Source: Coriaria nepalensis (lineage: Eukaryota > Streptophyta > Magnoliopsida > Cucurbitales > Coriariaceae). From it: a stretch of 64,000 nucleotides of DNA. Of the stretch, positions 37,828 to 46,872 are shown in pieces; position 1 is the stretch's first letter, and every line of letters starts with the position of its first letter. The notes under the pieces were generated by a model. The model saw only the letters and a list, made by a program, of their open reading frames with translations, was not told the DNA's origin and made no database searches. The stretch spans positions 6,973,501 to 7,037,500 of the forward strand of contig CP114486.1 in the NCBI GenBank assembly GCA_027186245.1, given 5' to 3'. The position numbers were made by a program, and so were the translations under genes.

Positions 37828-39258
37828 TTAGCCGCTGAAAGACTGATAGGGAAGAGTCAACTGATCAAGCAGTCCAGTAACAGGAATAGCAAGCCTTGGC
37901 TCATAAGCAAATCCATGCAACTCTTGAGCTCCTCCTTTGCCGCCGCCATTCTCCCCATCAACATACGGACACGGTGGCACCCACTTCCATATCTTCATAC
38001 ACATGTCATACAACAACGCCTTATTCAAACCTGGAATCATTATCACTATAAACTCCCCATGGCCTACACAATCAAACCCATTTCCACCTTCCATTTCTTC
38101 AAACTGAGCATAAAGCTGTTGAGGCATTCTCTCCATCTCCACCCAACTGGTCCCACAAGATTGTAACCTCCACAGCCTCAAGCTTTTTGGAACGTTCAAC
38201 TTACTCTTCTCAACGGCAGCAACTAAGAGCAATCTTCCTCTTCCTTCTACCAAAACTGGTGACCTTAGAAACCTCCTCATAGGAGCTTGAATCTTCCACC
38301 AATTATTCACCGTGATATCATAAGCTAAGACGCTAAACGGACTATAGTTCATAGAATAGAACCTCCCTTTGACATGTACCATTTTACTCGATTCGAAACT
38401 GCAAAGCCTAGGAAGGGTAGAACTTGTTCCCCATATGGAATAAAACCCTCCCCTGTCCATATGAAAACTTTCTGCCGTTAGATTCTTGACCGCGTAAGGA
38501 GATATCATGTCGTCTCCTACAGCGGTTATGTCTATGGATGAAGGAGTGATAGCTAGACCGACTGATGGAAAAAGGCGGAGTCTTAGTGTTGGAGGGAGTT
38601 GGATTAAGGAACCAAGTATAGGGTTTGATAGGGCCATACCTTTTGAACCGCCCTCATCCGAAATCCAACAGATTAGTCCACCAGATGAAGAAGCTGGAGA
38701 AAACATGGATGGAACTGGGGCAAAGGGAACTTTGTACCATGCCAAGTCATAAGGATCAAATAGGTATCCTTCATGATGATTGTTATTAGTACTACTAGTA
38801 CTACTTGCTACAATATTGTGATCAGATGATCCAGTATTAGTAGTGCTGTTTCTATATATGTGGCCGCTTTTAGGGTTTTTTTGCATGAAGAAGAGGAACC
38901 AGTGTAAGCGAGGTGAGATGTCGAGGTATAGTTCGAGAAAGTTGGAGAATAAAAGGGCGTACCATCTCTTACATACACAACGTGCTCGGAAAAAAGCGGG
39001 TGGGGGAAGAAACGCGATTACTCTGTCAAGTAATCTTTCAGGGAGTTTGCTCCATATCCTACTATCCATATTCCAGCTAGGTTGAACTCTATTACCTGTA
39101 GGAGTGGAAGCTGCAGTGGTACTACTACTTGCAATGGTAACATTACTACTAGTTGTAGTAGGGGAAGTAGAAAAGGTGTAGGGAAAAGGTAAAGTCATGG
39201 ATGGGTGGAAAGCAGCTTCAATGTTCCGGTAACTTTGCCCAGAATTTTGATTATACAT
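37828..39258 (-). CDS. UFO: F-box protein UNUSUAL FLORAL ORGANS/FIMBRIATA orthologue
   Basis: A complete single-exon gene of 476 residues; Arabidopsis UFO has about 440. UFO is the F-box subunit of an SCF ubiquitin ligase and a nuclear cofactor of LEAFY in floral meristem identity and petal/stamen specification. The N-terminus has the family TLPFPYTF motif (22-29) and then a Ser/Thr-rich low-complexity stretch (about 29-55). The F-box lies at about 68-108 (RIWSKLPERLLDRVIAFLPP; RCVCKRWYALLFS). The rest is a Kelch-like propeller with highly conserved blocks: ISPYAVKNL, YSMNYSPFSVLAYD, QAPMRRFLRSP, LLLVAAVEKSKLNVPKSLRL, WVPPCPY and the C-terminal LLDQLTLP. The ATG at 39258 adds about a dozen residues before TLPFPYTF; an internal Met at residue 21 is an alternative. 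No stops or frameshifts are present. The long repeat-rich flanks suggest a single isolated gene. Confidence 0.97.
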   Translation of the reverse strand: MYNQNSGQSYRNIEAAFHPSMTLPFPYTFSTSPTTTSSNVTIASSSTTAASTPTGNRVQPSWNMDSRIWSKLPERLLDRVIAFLPPPAFFRARCVCKRWYALLFSNFLELYLDISPRLHWFLFFMQKNPKSGHIYRNSTTNTGSSDHNIVASSTSSTNNNHHEGYLFDPYDLAWYKVPFAPVPSMFSPASSSGGLICWISDEGGSKGMALSNPILGSLIQLPPTLRLRLFPSVGLAITPSSIDITAVGDDMISPYAVKNLTAESFHMDRGGFYSIWGTSSTLPRLCSFESSKMVHVKGRFYSMNYSPFSVLAYDITVNNWWKIQAPMRRFLRSPVLVEGRGRLLLVAAVEKSKLNVPKSLRLWRLQSCGTSWVEMERMPQQLYAQFEEMEGGNGFDCVGHGEFIVIMIPGLNKALLYDMCMKIWKWVPPCPYVDGENGGGKGGAQELHGFAYEPRLAIPVTGLLDQLTLPYQSFSG

Positions 39259-39433
39259 ACGACTAAAACTTATCTAGGGTTTGTTTTCTTTCTACTTTTA
39301 GCCCTATTGGTGAAACGAGATGGTCCTAACGTTCATGCATACCCGGCGGGGGGGTGCTGGTTGGAATTTCATATTTTTCAGTGGCATTGAGAGTTAGATC
39401 AGATATAGAGAGAGTTAATTAGAAGGAGAACGT

Positions 39434-39473
39434 TTCTAAAAAGAAGAAGAAGAAGAGGAAGAGGAAGAGGATA
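39434..39473 (-). promoter_or_regulatory. Pyrimidine-rich patch in the UFO leader
   Basis: The plus strand reads AAGAAGAAGAAGAAGAGGAAG and onward, so the UFO-sense strand carries about 40 bases of CTTCTT/CCTCTT repeats 180-215 bp before the ATG. Pyrimidine patches of this sort are common in plant core promoters and leaders. Confidence 0.5.
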
Positions 39474-39596
39474 ATCGGGTAAGCTACAAAAGTGGAAGGA
39501 AAGGGATCATGCTAACTCTTAGAAGAAACGAAAGCCTTATTGAAGATGAGAAGATCGACATTTGGATGGTTTAACCTAATAAGGGGGTGGACTGTG

Positions 39597-39602
39597 TTTA
39601 TA
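39597..39602 (-). promoter_or_regulatory. Putative UFO TATA box
   Basis: The minus strand reads CCATATAAACAC here, giving TATAAA about 340 bp upstream of the UFO ATG. A start site about 30 bp downstream would place the pyrimidine patch within the leader. No transcript data support this placement. Confidence 0.4.
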
Positions 39603-39771
39603 TGGAGAGATAATGTATATTGCTTACATATTTCCACTTTTTTCTTGAGAAGACTTCTTTTTATTGAGAAAATGGCAATGAATGTGATCTGATGGTTGCA
39701 TCTGTCATTTTTTGTTGTTTTGTCATGGACGAGATAGAATAGCAAGGATTCAAGCATGAGTGTAACCTGTT

Positions 39772-39772
39772 A

Positions 39773-39806
<34 letters not shown>

Positions 39807-39808
39807 TA
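39772..39808. repeat. Poly(A) run followed by (TA)n
   Basis: About 19 A residues followed by a dozen alternating TA dinucleotides, some 510 bp upstream of the UFO start. A poly(A)-to-(TA) junction can mark an old retroposon tail but is not proof of one. Confidence 0.9.
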
Positions 39809-39894
39809 CATATAAACGTCTCACATTAATGTCATGTTCTAGAGAAGTTCACCCTTGAAAAGTGGAAAAAGAGAAGTGTTCATTTTTGGTAATA

Positions 39895-40045
39895 TATGTC
39901 TTCCTTCAAGAAATCGCCATATCTAGTAAAAGGCAAGTCTAACAAATTTGGAAATTTTTTGTAGCCTTCAAGCAACCTTCCGAGTCTTTTACTGGTGCTA
40001 TTCTGCCTGGATCAGATCATGATTTATAATCCCACCTTTTAATTC
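39895..40045. repeat. Dispersed repeat upstream of UFO, copy 1
   Basis: The text CCTTCAAG, then CATATCTAGT, CAAGTCTA, CCTTCAAGCAACC and TCATGATTTATAATCCC recurs, diverged, at 42460-42600 (CCTCAAGG, GATATAGT, CAAGTCTA, CCTTCAAGCAACCCC, TCATAATATATAAAATCC). Same orientation, about 2.55 kb apart, on either side of the hAT-like element. Confidence 0.6.
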
Positions 40046-40753
40046 ATTTATTTTGTTTTATGGGGCGGAGAGTGAGAGAATACATATGGCAGTGATTCTG
40101 ATGTATCCACCTGTCATTTTCGTGTTGTTTGTCATGGCTGAGGTAGCAATTAAGTACCACACAATGACAGTGTGTGCGAAGAGTGTGAGAGTGTGAATTA
40201 CATATTTAGAGGAAGCTAGTAAAAATGAAATTATAACATATATTCAAACGGGATATTCAATCCTAAGATAATTTTGAACTACAGTCAAATTCAAACCTTA
40301 CACCAATTCTTGGTAATAAGGGAACCCTTTTGAATATTTCAGTACTTTCTATTTAGTTTTTTGCCCCCCCCCCCTCCTTTTTGGAGGAATGGGATGGTTT
40401 TATTGAGCTTTTCTTTTATGATCATTTCCTTCTTCAGGTGGCTAAGTATGATTCTCTATGGATTGTGAGAGAAAATTGATGTATTATTCAGTTTGTGTTG
40501 AAATTCTTTTATATTGTTATCTCTCATGTTATAGAATGTAATATAATTGCTGATGTACAATTTGATGTATCTTGCTTCTTTTCTGATCATGAGAACTCTC
40601 TTCCTTATATTATTAGGGAGCATTTGGTTCGATTATTAAAGGGAATACAAAGAAGAAAAAAAAAAGATAATGAAATAATTAAATTTTTTTATTATTTATT
40701 TAGTTATACAAGTAATGATTTTTAATCCTAAAAAAATTGTTTATGAATTATAG

Positions 40754-41864
40754 TAGAGATGTGCAACTGGTAAAATCTAACCAGAGACTGCATAGGATTA
40801 GGGTAGATGGATGGATACCCGATTTTTTTTTTAATTATTATTATTATTTAATTATACAGATAATTATATATATTTAAATTAAGGTGTATGTAAATATATC
40901 TATTAATTGTATATATTTATGTAAAATTTTATATCAATTAAAATATATACTTAAGTAACTAACTGTACATTTCACATGTGAGATGTGAGATGCTTTTCGA
41001 AGTTCGAAAGGTCGAATTATGTGAGATGCCCTTTAACCTTTTTAAGAGACTCGAATTATGTGAGACGTCGGATTGAGATGCCCTTCGACCTTTTGACTCT
41101 TTAACCTTTCGAACCTTCGACTGTCGATCACAGACCGACATGTAAGACGTCGACCAAAGACCGATATGTCAGACGTTGGTCTGTGCATCTCAAAGCCTCG
41201 AGGCTTTCGACCCTTTAACCGTTCGAACCTCCGACCATTCGACCCTTCGACCCTTCAACCCTTCGACTCTTCGACCCTTCGACCCTTCGACCTTTTAACC
41301 CTTCGACCCTTCGAACCTTCGATCTTTCAACCCTATGACCCTTCGACTCTTCGACCATAGACCGACATTTGAGACGTCAACCACAAATTGATATGTGAGA
41401 TATCGGTCTATGCATCCCAGAGCCTCGAAGCCTTCGACCCTTTGACCACAAACAAGCATGTGAGACGTCGGTATGTGCATCTCAAAGCCTCGAGGCCTTC
41501 GGCCCTTCGACCCTTCGACCACACTGTGCATCTCAAGCCCTCAAAGCCTTCGACTCTAATTTATGTCAGATGCCTTTCGATTTTTCGATTACATACCGAC
41601 ATGTAGAGGGCCCTTCGATTCTTAAAGTTAAAGACTTAGAGTTACTTTACGGGTCGAAAGCCTCGAAAGGGTCTTTTGACCCATAGAGTAACTATATAAT
41701 GATGACGGGTACCCATTATTTGATATGTCGAATACCCGCAAAAACTGGTCGGATTGGGTACCCTATTGGACCAAGTTTTTTGAGGTAGCTATCCAATCTG
41801 TATCGAATCTTATCAGCTGGATTGGACTGGGTAGGGTTGGATACGGATATAATGCTCATTCCTA
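40754..41864. mobile_element. Non-autonomous hAT-like element with target duplication
   Basis: The left end TAGAGATGTGCAA and right end (reverse complement) TAGGAATGAGCAT form an imperfect terminal inverted repeat. They are flanked by AATTATAG (40746-40753) and AATAATAG (41865-41872), an 8-bp target duplication with one mismatch. Termini of the TAGGGATGNGCA type and 8-bp duplications are typical of plant hAT elements. The inner flanks carry GGATACCCG and GGGTACCC-type motifs usual in such MITEs. At 1,111 bp there is no transposase, so it depended on a relative. The middle is a satellite-like block rich in TTCGA. Confidence 0.75.
40980..41660. repeat. TTCGA/GACGTC-rich satellite block with (CGACCCTTC)n core
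   Basis: At 41203-41356 a 9-bp unit close to CGACCCTTC is repeated about 17 times, imperfectly. On both sides a longer unit recurs: ACCGACATGTGAGACGTC and TGTGCATCTCAAAGCCTCGA (41135-41210, 41350-41430, 41445-41510). The block is far richer in CpG than its surroundings. Its multiple-of-three period keeps frames open on both strands (for example 41166-41360), but the predicted peptides are pure repeats and not credible proteins. Confidence 0.9.
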
Positions 41865-41872
41865 AATAATAG

Positions 41873-42700
41873 AGATTGAGTTCCTCGTATTAATATGTAA
41901 TTCATTTTATATTTAATAAAACTGACAAAGATCTATACCAAACCTTACCCTAACTTTCTTCAAGGAAAAAAAAAGAGCCTAAACTAAACGACACATAACT
42001 CTTCGTGTTTACGTAATCTTACCCTATTAAGCAAGATATCTACATTTGAAAAGGCAATGAATGAGGTTTCTAAAAAACATAGAAAGTCATTCCCAATTAA
42101 TTCGGAAGCTCTGGGTGAACATGCAATGAACTGCTACATATGCAATGAACATGCAATGAACTTCTAAAAAACTTGTTCGAAGTAATTCTTAAAATTTCGG
42201 ATCTATGAGATTCTCTTATTAGTAAGTATTCACTTTGTACATTAACTTTGAATATTCTCTCATTTTTATGTATCTGATTTCTTATGCTACATATAAAAAA
42301 TCATATTCATTAATATTGAATGTCATGTCACGGTTTTTGTTTTCTCTTGTTAAGGAAAACAAAATCTCAGATATCCACTCAAATCGAACTCTTGTTAAAT
42401 GTCTTGTTTAATTTGCATTGACGGAAAAAGTGAGGCTGCCCAAATTTGGAAATCTCTGTCTGCCCTCAAGGAACCTCCAGATATAGTTAAATTCAAGTCT
42501 ATCAATTCTATTTCTGGCATTTTATATCCCCCTTCAAGCAACCCCTCGCCGAATTAGATGGATATTCATTAGTGCCATCAATCATAATATATAAAATCCT
42601 ACGGCATAAATATACGTAACAAATGTGAATTTACGTGTAATCAACATCATCAACATATAGGATATAATACCTTAAGAATCGAAGTTCAATTTCTTGATGT
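41873..42700. other. Non-coding, contains second copy of the UFO-upstream repeat
   Basis: No gene is supported. It has a local repeat of CATGCAATGAAC (42120, 42153) and the diverged partner (42460-42600) of the repeat at 39895-40045. Confidence 0.5.
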
Positions 42701-42719
42701 GCTTTTCTTGATTAATTTG

Positions 42720-43150
42720 TATTGTTAGACCAAAATCTAAGATAACAGAAGCTAGAATAGCACAAGAGACATAAACCTATGCTATTGACAAGAGATAATT
42801 GAACCGGTAGATACCGACTAGAATAATGCCGATCCATTCACTAAGCTACTTTCCCACCAAAAATTTGATCATCATTTTGACAAGATGAAAATTAAATTTA
42901 GAAATAATTGGCTTTAATATAAATGAGAAATTAAAAAATTATGTCCATCAAGCCAATCAATTAGACTTGATAGAGCACATAAATTATGTAGAACAATCCT
43001 TTTATTTCGAATATTAGCAAAAAAATGTTATATTAAGCATTCTCATTTATCATGTCTATTATTTATGTTAAAAATTAACATTATATGTTTGTAATTATAT
43101 ATTATGATAAGTTCCAAAATTTTAGGTTATACTCTTGAAGCTATGGTAAT
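42720..43150 (+). pseudogene. Copia RNase H tail and LTR start, plus
   Basis: The plus strand encodes ADPFTKLLSHQKFDHHFDKM (42827-42887), the end of copia RNase H, closely matching the tail at 11438-11500. It is followed by the start of a long-family LTR (ATGTCCATCAAGCCAATCA near 42942; GATAAGTTCCAAAATTTTAGG near 43108). The LTR is cut at about 43150. Confidence 0.75.
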
Positions 43151-43159
43151 TGGGCTTTT

Positions 43160-43740
43160 GGTAGAATAGTACTTCATAATGTGTTTTATTATGTAGAAGA
43201 TGGGTGGGCAGGCAATTAAATAATTTTAAGACATCTTCGTAGAAGAACTAAAGGAAATGGTTTCAAAGCATGACTATGTCACTTTTCTTAAGTTTTAATT
43301 TTCCCCTACTTCCGGTGCAAAAGGCCCCCACGAATTTTCTCTAAAGTATAGTGAAGTGTTTGTTATTCTGTACTCGGACACGTTAAGAATAACCCATGAG
43401 CCAAAGATGAGTTTTTCTGATTAATAGAACTTTGTATTTGATGTTTGCAACCAAAACGCACAAAGAAAGATGCAGAGAGAAAAGAAAAAGTAAGTGCTGA
43501 AAATTTTGTGGTAGAGATTATGAAGAACATGGGTATTTATAGACTCAAACAAATCCTTTCATGAAGACATAATCCCGCATAATTAATCAAGTCATTGGAT
43601 TTTTTACAATATATCTTCATAAAGACACATCTATTTAGTTTCAATTTTAATCGTTCAATTTTTTACTAATAACTACCCACACATAACTTTTCCTTTTGTA
43701 AGAATAAGAAATAAATAAATAATTTGAAAATTATTAATCA
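43160..43740 (-). mobile_element. 3' LTR of the split copia element, minus
   Basis: On the minus strand it starts TGATTAATAATTTTC at 43740, directly after the purine tract GATGGGAGAT (43741-43750). TATAAATA on the minus strand lies at about 43534-43541. The left limit is not defined. A matching 5' LTR was not found to the right of 51170. Confidence 0.6.
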
Positions 43741-44159
43741 ATCTCCCATCATTTTCAAAATATTTCATTTATTAAGAATACAGAAAAGATCTTTTACAAT
43801 CCAATGAAGCTTAAGCATAAATGAACATGTCTTTTGGACTTGAATCTTCACTTAGTGATAACAAATTAGTACTAATCAGTATATATTGTAGTACAAACTT
43901 TAAACTATAGATCATATATAACTAATCAAACATGTTCCATTGATACCTCTTCCCATCAAAGTGTCCCAAGGTTTTTCCAACACATTTAATGGTCATGTGT
44001 CATGTATCTAATTTATGAATGCTCTAAAGTCAATCCTCTAAACTCAACAAAAGCGACCACACTTCACATTCATTAGGTAGACTTATTAGATATGTTTGTA
44101 ACTTTCATATCAAAGTATAGGCTTTCATAAGTCTATTAAAAGCTAGATGCTCAGCCTCC

Positions 44160-44654
44160 ACCTTATCATTATTGTAGCCAAGCACCATTATCTTGGGATA
44201 GAATTCATGTTTGGTGCTTGTAATCACTAATATTTAATGATGTACTTTATCTCTTTAAACTCAAGATTTATGGTTAGTAATCATTGAGTAGAGATTCCAT
44301 CATTTGTGACTTATAGTATAAGCTTGAGACTCATGCCTTTTGAAGTATTCATCACTTAGCTCCCTTGCAAGTGATGAATACTTCATATCTAACAAATTTA
44401 ACTATAATTACTCTATCTGTAATTAAGTATCTTAGGCTATGTCTTAAACCAATATATCTTGGCTTTCTATTGTACACATTACTGTAGGCTCTTGATAGTG
44501 TTGATTCATCACTATCACAAAGAATAGAAATAGGTGCCATTGGCTTTTGTCACAAAGCTTTCTCTAATAAGAGATTCCTTAGCCATTTTGCCTATTTTCC
44601 AAATGCAGCTTGAGCCACAAATTCTGATGCCATGGTAGAATCAACAATATAAGT
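44160..44654 (-). pseudogene. C-terminal RNase H half of a split copia element
   Basis: Minus strand, right to left: TYIVDSTMASEFVAQAAFGK (44655-44596), AKWLRNLL, then ISILCDSDESTLSRAYSNVY and GLRHSLRYLITDRVI (44430-44530), then SKGMSLKLIL and VTNDG (about 44270-44335). These match the copia RNase H region STMESEF...HCDSQATLARAYNKVYNGKSRHI and its tail. The domain is cut exactly at the insertion boundary 44654/44655; the preceding part resumes at 48960. The DPLTK site has been overwritten by the hairpin at 44341-44385. Confidence 0.85.
44341..44385. repeat. Perfect hairpin, 17-bp arms
   Basis: TGAAGTATTCATCACTT at 44341-44357 is exactly complementary to AAGTGATGAATACTTCA at 44369-44385 across an 11-base loop. 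It lies at the place where the RNase H DPLTK motif would be expected. Decay alone should destroy such perfection, so the inverted copy looks recent. Confidence 0.97.
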
Positions 44655-45476
44655 TGTGAGGCCCAGTCAGTTTCGGGCATAAGGAACTATGTGATATTGT
44701 ACAGCTTGGGCATACGGAATGAGTTGTTACTGTTTTGTTTTAGGCATAAGCAATTAGCCCTTAAGTTATTAGACTAATTATGATAACAATATAATGAAGA
44801 GATTATATTACTATTGTATATTACACAAAACAAAGACGATGAGGTGGTGGAATTCACCAGCTCACCTTTCTCTCTCATGGTATAAGATAAGGATGAAGAG
44901 ATATTAGTTTGAATATCAATAGAAACTATACATGTATCAGATAATTAATTACGAAGTTATCATCTTTAGCTTCAACTACATACAGTAGACACGACTTCAG
45001 CTGCTTTACTAACTAGAAAAATTCCACTCCCCCTAGCCTTGAGAAAATTCCAGCAAAAACCAAAGGAACTCCTTCCTTATTCAATAACGAGATTCAGTGA
45101 AGGTAAAAGCAAGATTTTAAAGCGCACATGCCATAATTCTGATCTTGTGTAGTATAAAATAAAGCATACCAGTCAAGGATGAATTCTAGTAAGAACCTTT
45201 TCTGTTCATAGATTTGAAATCATTAGTTCCTTGATAAATAGGTCGAAAATGAGAGTGGAATCTATAGGATATAAGGTACCAAGATGAAATCAAGGTTTAG
45301 ACATCTTATTAAGTTAGTAAAGATCAAAATATGTTGAGGTTTAGAGGCAGGGTCGATGCCTTTAAGAGGTAAAGTGTCGACGGGTCGACACCTAGAATAT
45401 ACAAATGGGGTCAACGGGGTCGACGCCCTCAATGAACGAAGGGTTGATTAGGTCCATGGCTCAACACCTCAACCAA

Positions 45477-45645
45477 GAACTCAGTCTTGGAAAGCATAAA
45501 AGACCTTGGATTAGGAAGACCTCAGTCTGAGAAAGCAGAAAAGATTTCGGTTTGGGAAAGCAGAAAAGATCTCAGTCTGGAAAAGCAGAAAAGACCTCGG
45601 TCTAGTAAAGTAGAAAAGACCTCGATCTAGGAAGGAAAATAGAAA
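45477..45645. repeat. 25-bp tandem repeat inside the gypsy-type LTR
   Basis: Units beginning GACCTCAGTCTGAG / GATTTCGGTTTGGG / GATCTCAGTCTGG / GACCTCGGTCTAG start at 45518, 45543, 45568, 45593 and 45618, each ending AAAGCAGAAAA or similar; weaker units precede them. The same block in the right LTR (about 47815-47920) has a different number and arrangement of units. Confidence 0.9.
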
Positions 45646-45994
45646 TTCTTGATCTCGGTCCTGACAGAGTCGATGCCTCGGAATATAGGTATTACTCGAT
45701 GGGTCGACGCCCTCGATGCCCATAATAGGTGGATTACTCTATGGGTCAAAGCCTTCTATAGCAGCAACTGAAACCTTAATTTAAGCCACATAAAACAATA
45801 ATTAGGACTCGAGAGAGACATATGAAGGGTAGTTATCTATTTTAGTTAATTGAATTACCTTGGACATTCCTAATGATTGAATTTTCCATCTTTGCTTGTT
45901 TTGATACTTAGATCCATTAGAGGAGCACCCTTCCAAGTAAGCTAGCATCTAAACAAACTAGGACCAGCAAAGGTTGAACTGAGTGATTACTATT

Positions 45995-46125
45995 GCATGT
46001 TAGTTTTTAAATGGTTTTAAGTTGTTAAAAGGTGTTTAAGCTATTTCATGATTTCTATTCTACGTGATTGTGAGTGATAATTATAGCATGTTAGTTTTCA
46101 ATGGTTTTAAGTTATTTAAAAGATG
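45995..46125. repeat. 91-bp tandem duplication present only in the left LTR
   Basis: GCATGTTAGTTTTTAAATGG (45995) and GCATGTTAGTTTTCAATGG (46086) begin two adjacent copies. The right LTR has a single copy at about 48279. Confidence 0.85.
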
Positions 46126-46802
46126 TTTTTGCCATTTTGTGGCTTTTATGTTATATGTTGATTCTAAGAGTTGTTTAAAGATAAATAAATGATGTTTATG
46201 GTATATTCAAGGTATTATTCAGTACTTTTTTGAAAGTTATTTCAACATTGCTTATGTTATTTCATGGCTTTTTCCATACATGCTTAATTATGAAATTATT
46301 GGATTTGAATGAGGATTTCATGAATCTATATTCTATATGCTGTTTATGAAAGTGATAGGATTGAAATAAGGATTTCAGAGTATGTGCCATGTGTTGGGTA
46401 AACTATATACTATATAGATTTGAAGTGCATGATGTTTATGATGGAACCCTATTCCAACATTGGTTTCCTGAGTTTATGTGCACATACTATGTCATGATTC
46501 CTACATGACAGGTCTTGTTATAGGGAGAATTACTCCTTTACGTATCGTTCCCGTGGGTAAAGGGATACAGCAGAGAAACGTTACTATCCCGACCCCTCAT
46601 TTGAAGCTTCTTGTGAAAGTGTTAATGGGAGCAAAATGACATGGGGGTCACCTCTTGATTTCTAAGTGGGAGCAAAGTGACACGTGGTCACCTCTTATCT
46701 CTTACACTTATGGTTTTGTGATGTTTCTTGATGGATGGAAAGTCTTGAGTTGAATATTTTCCACATAATATAATATATGGAAGTAAGTAAGAAAAGTGGC
46801 AT

Positions 46803-46872
46803 ATGTTTGTCTTCATATAGTTTAAGATAAGTGTTTGAAATTCTAGGACCGAATTTCTTAAAGGGGGGAGAA
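46803..46872 (+). mobile_element. 70-bp internal remnant with polypurine tract
   Basis: Between the two LTRs lies only about 70 bp ending AAAGGGGGGAGAA, a canonical polypurine tract, immediately before the second TGTGAGGCCC at 46873. This shows that the right copy is a 3' LTR and that essentially all of the internal region of the element is gone. Confidence 0.8.

Larger units (their letters stand above)
44655..46802 (+). mobile_element. Gypsy-type LTR, left copy
   Basis: It starts TGTGAGGCCCAGTCAG and, if the LTR ends AAGTGGCA at 46802, is 2,148 bp. It contains GAATTCACCAGCTCACC (44850), a GGTCGACGCC-rich block (45355-45725), and the AGGGAGAATTACTCC...GGGAGCAAA(A/G)TGACA block (46519-46690) often seen in long Ty3/gypsy LTRs. 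Collinear with 46873-48957. It interrupts copia RNase H. No coding sequence is present. Confidence 0.8.

Noticed and set aside
40365..40376. Cytosine run near 40365
   Set aside because: A short homopolymer with no associated structure; not informative alone.
41166..41606. Overlapping open frames with RPFDPSTL-like repeats
   Set aside because: They are a by-product of the 9-bp satellite period, open on both strands, with no independent coding signal.
44341..44385. Reading the 17-bp hairpin as a microRNA precursor
   Set aside because: Arms are perfectly paired but too short for a plant precursor on their own and lie in transposon pol; without small-RNA data it stays a structural finding.
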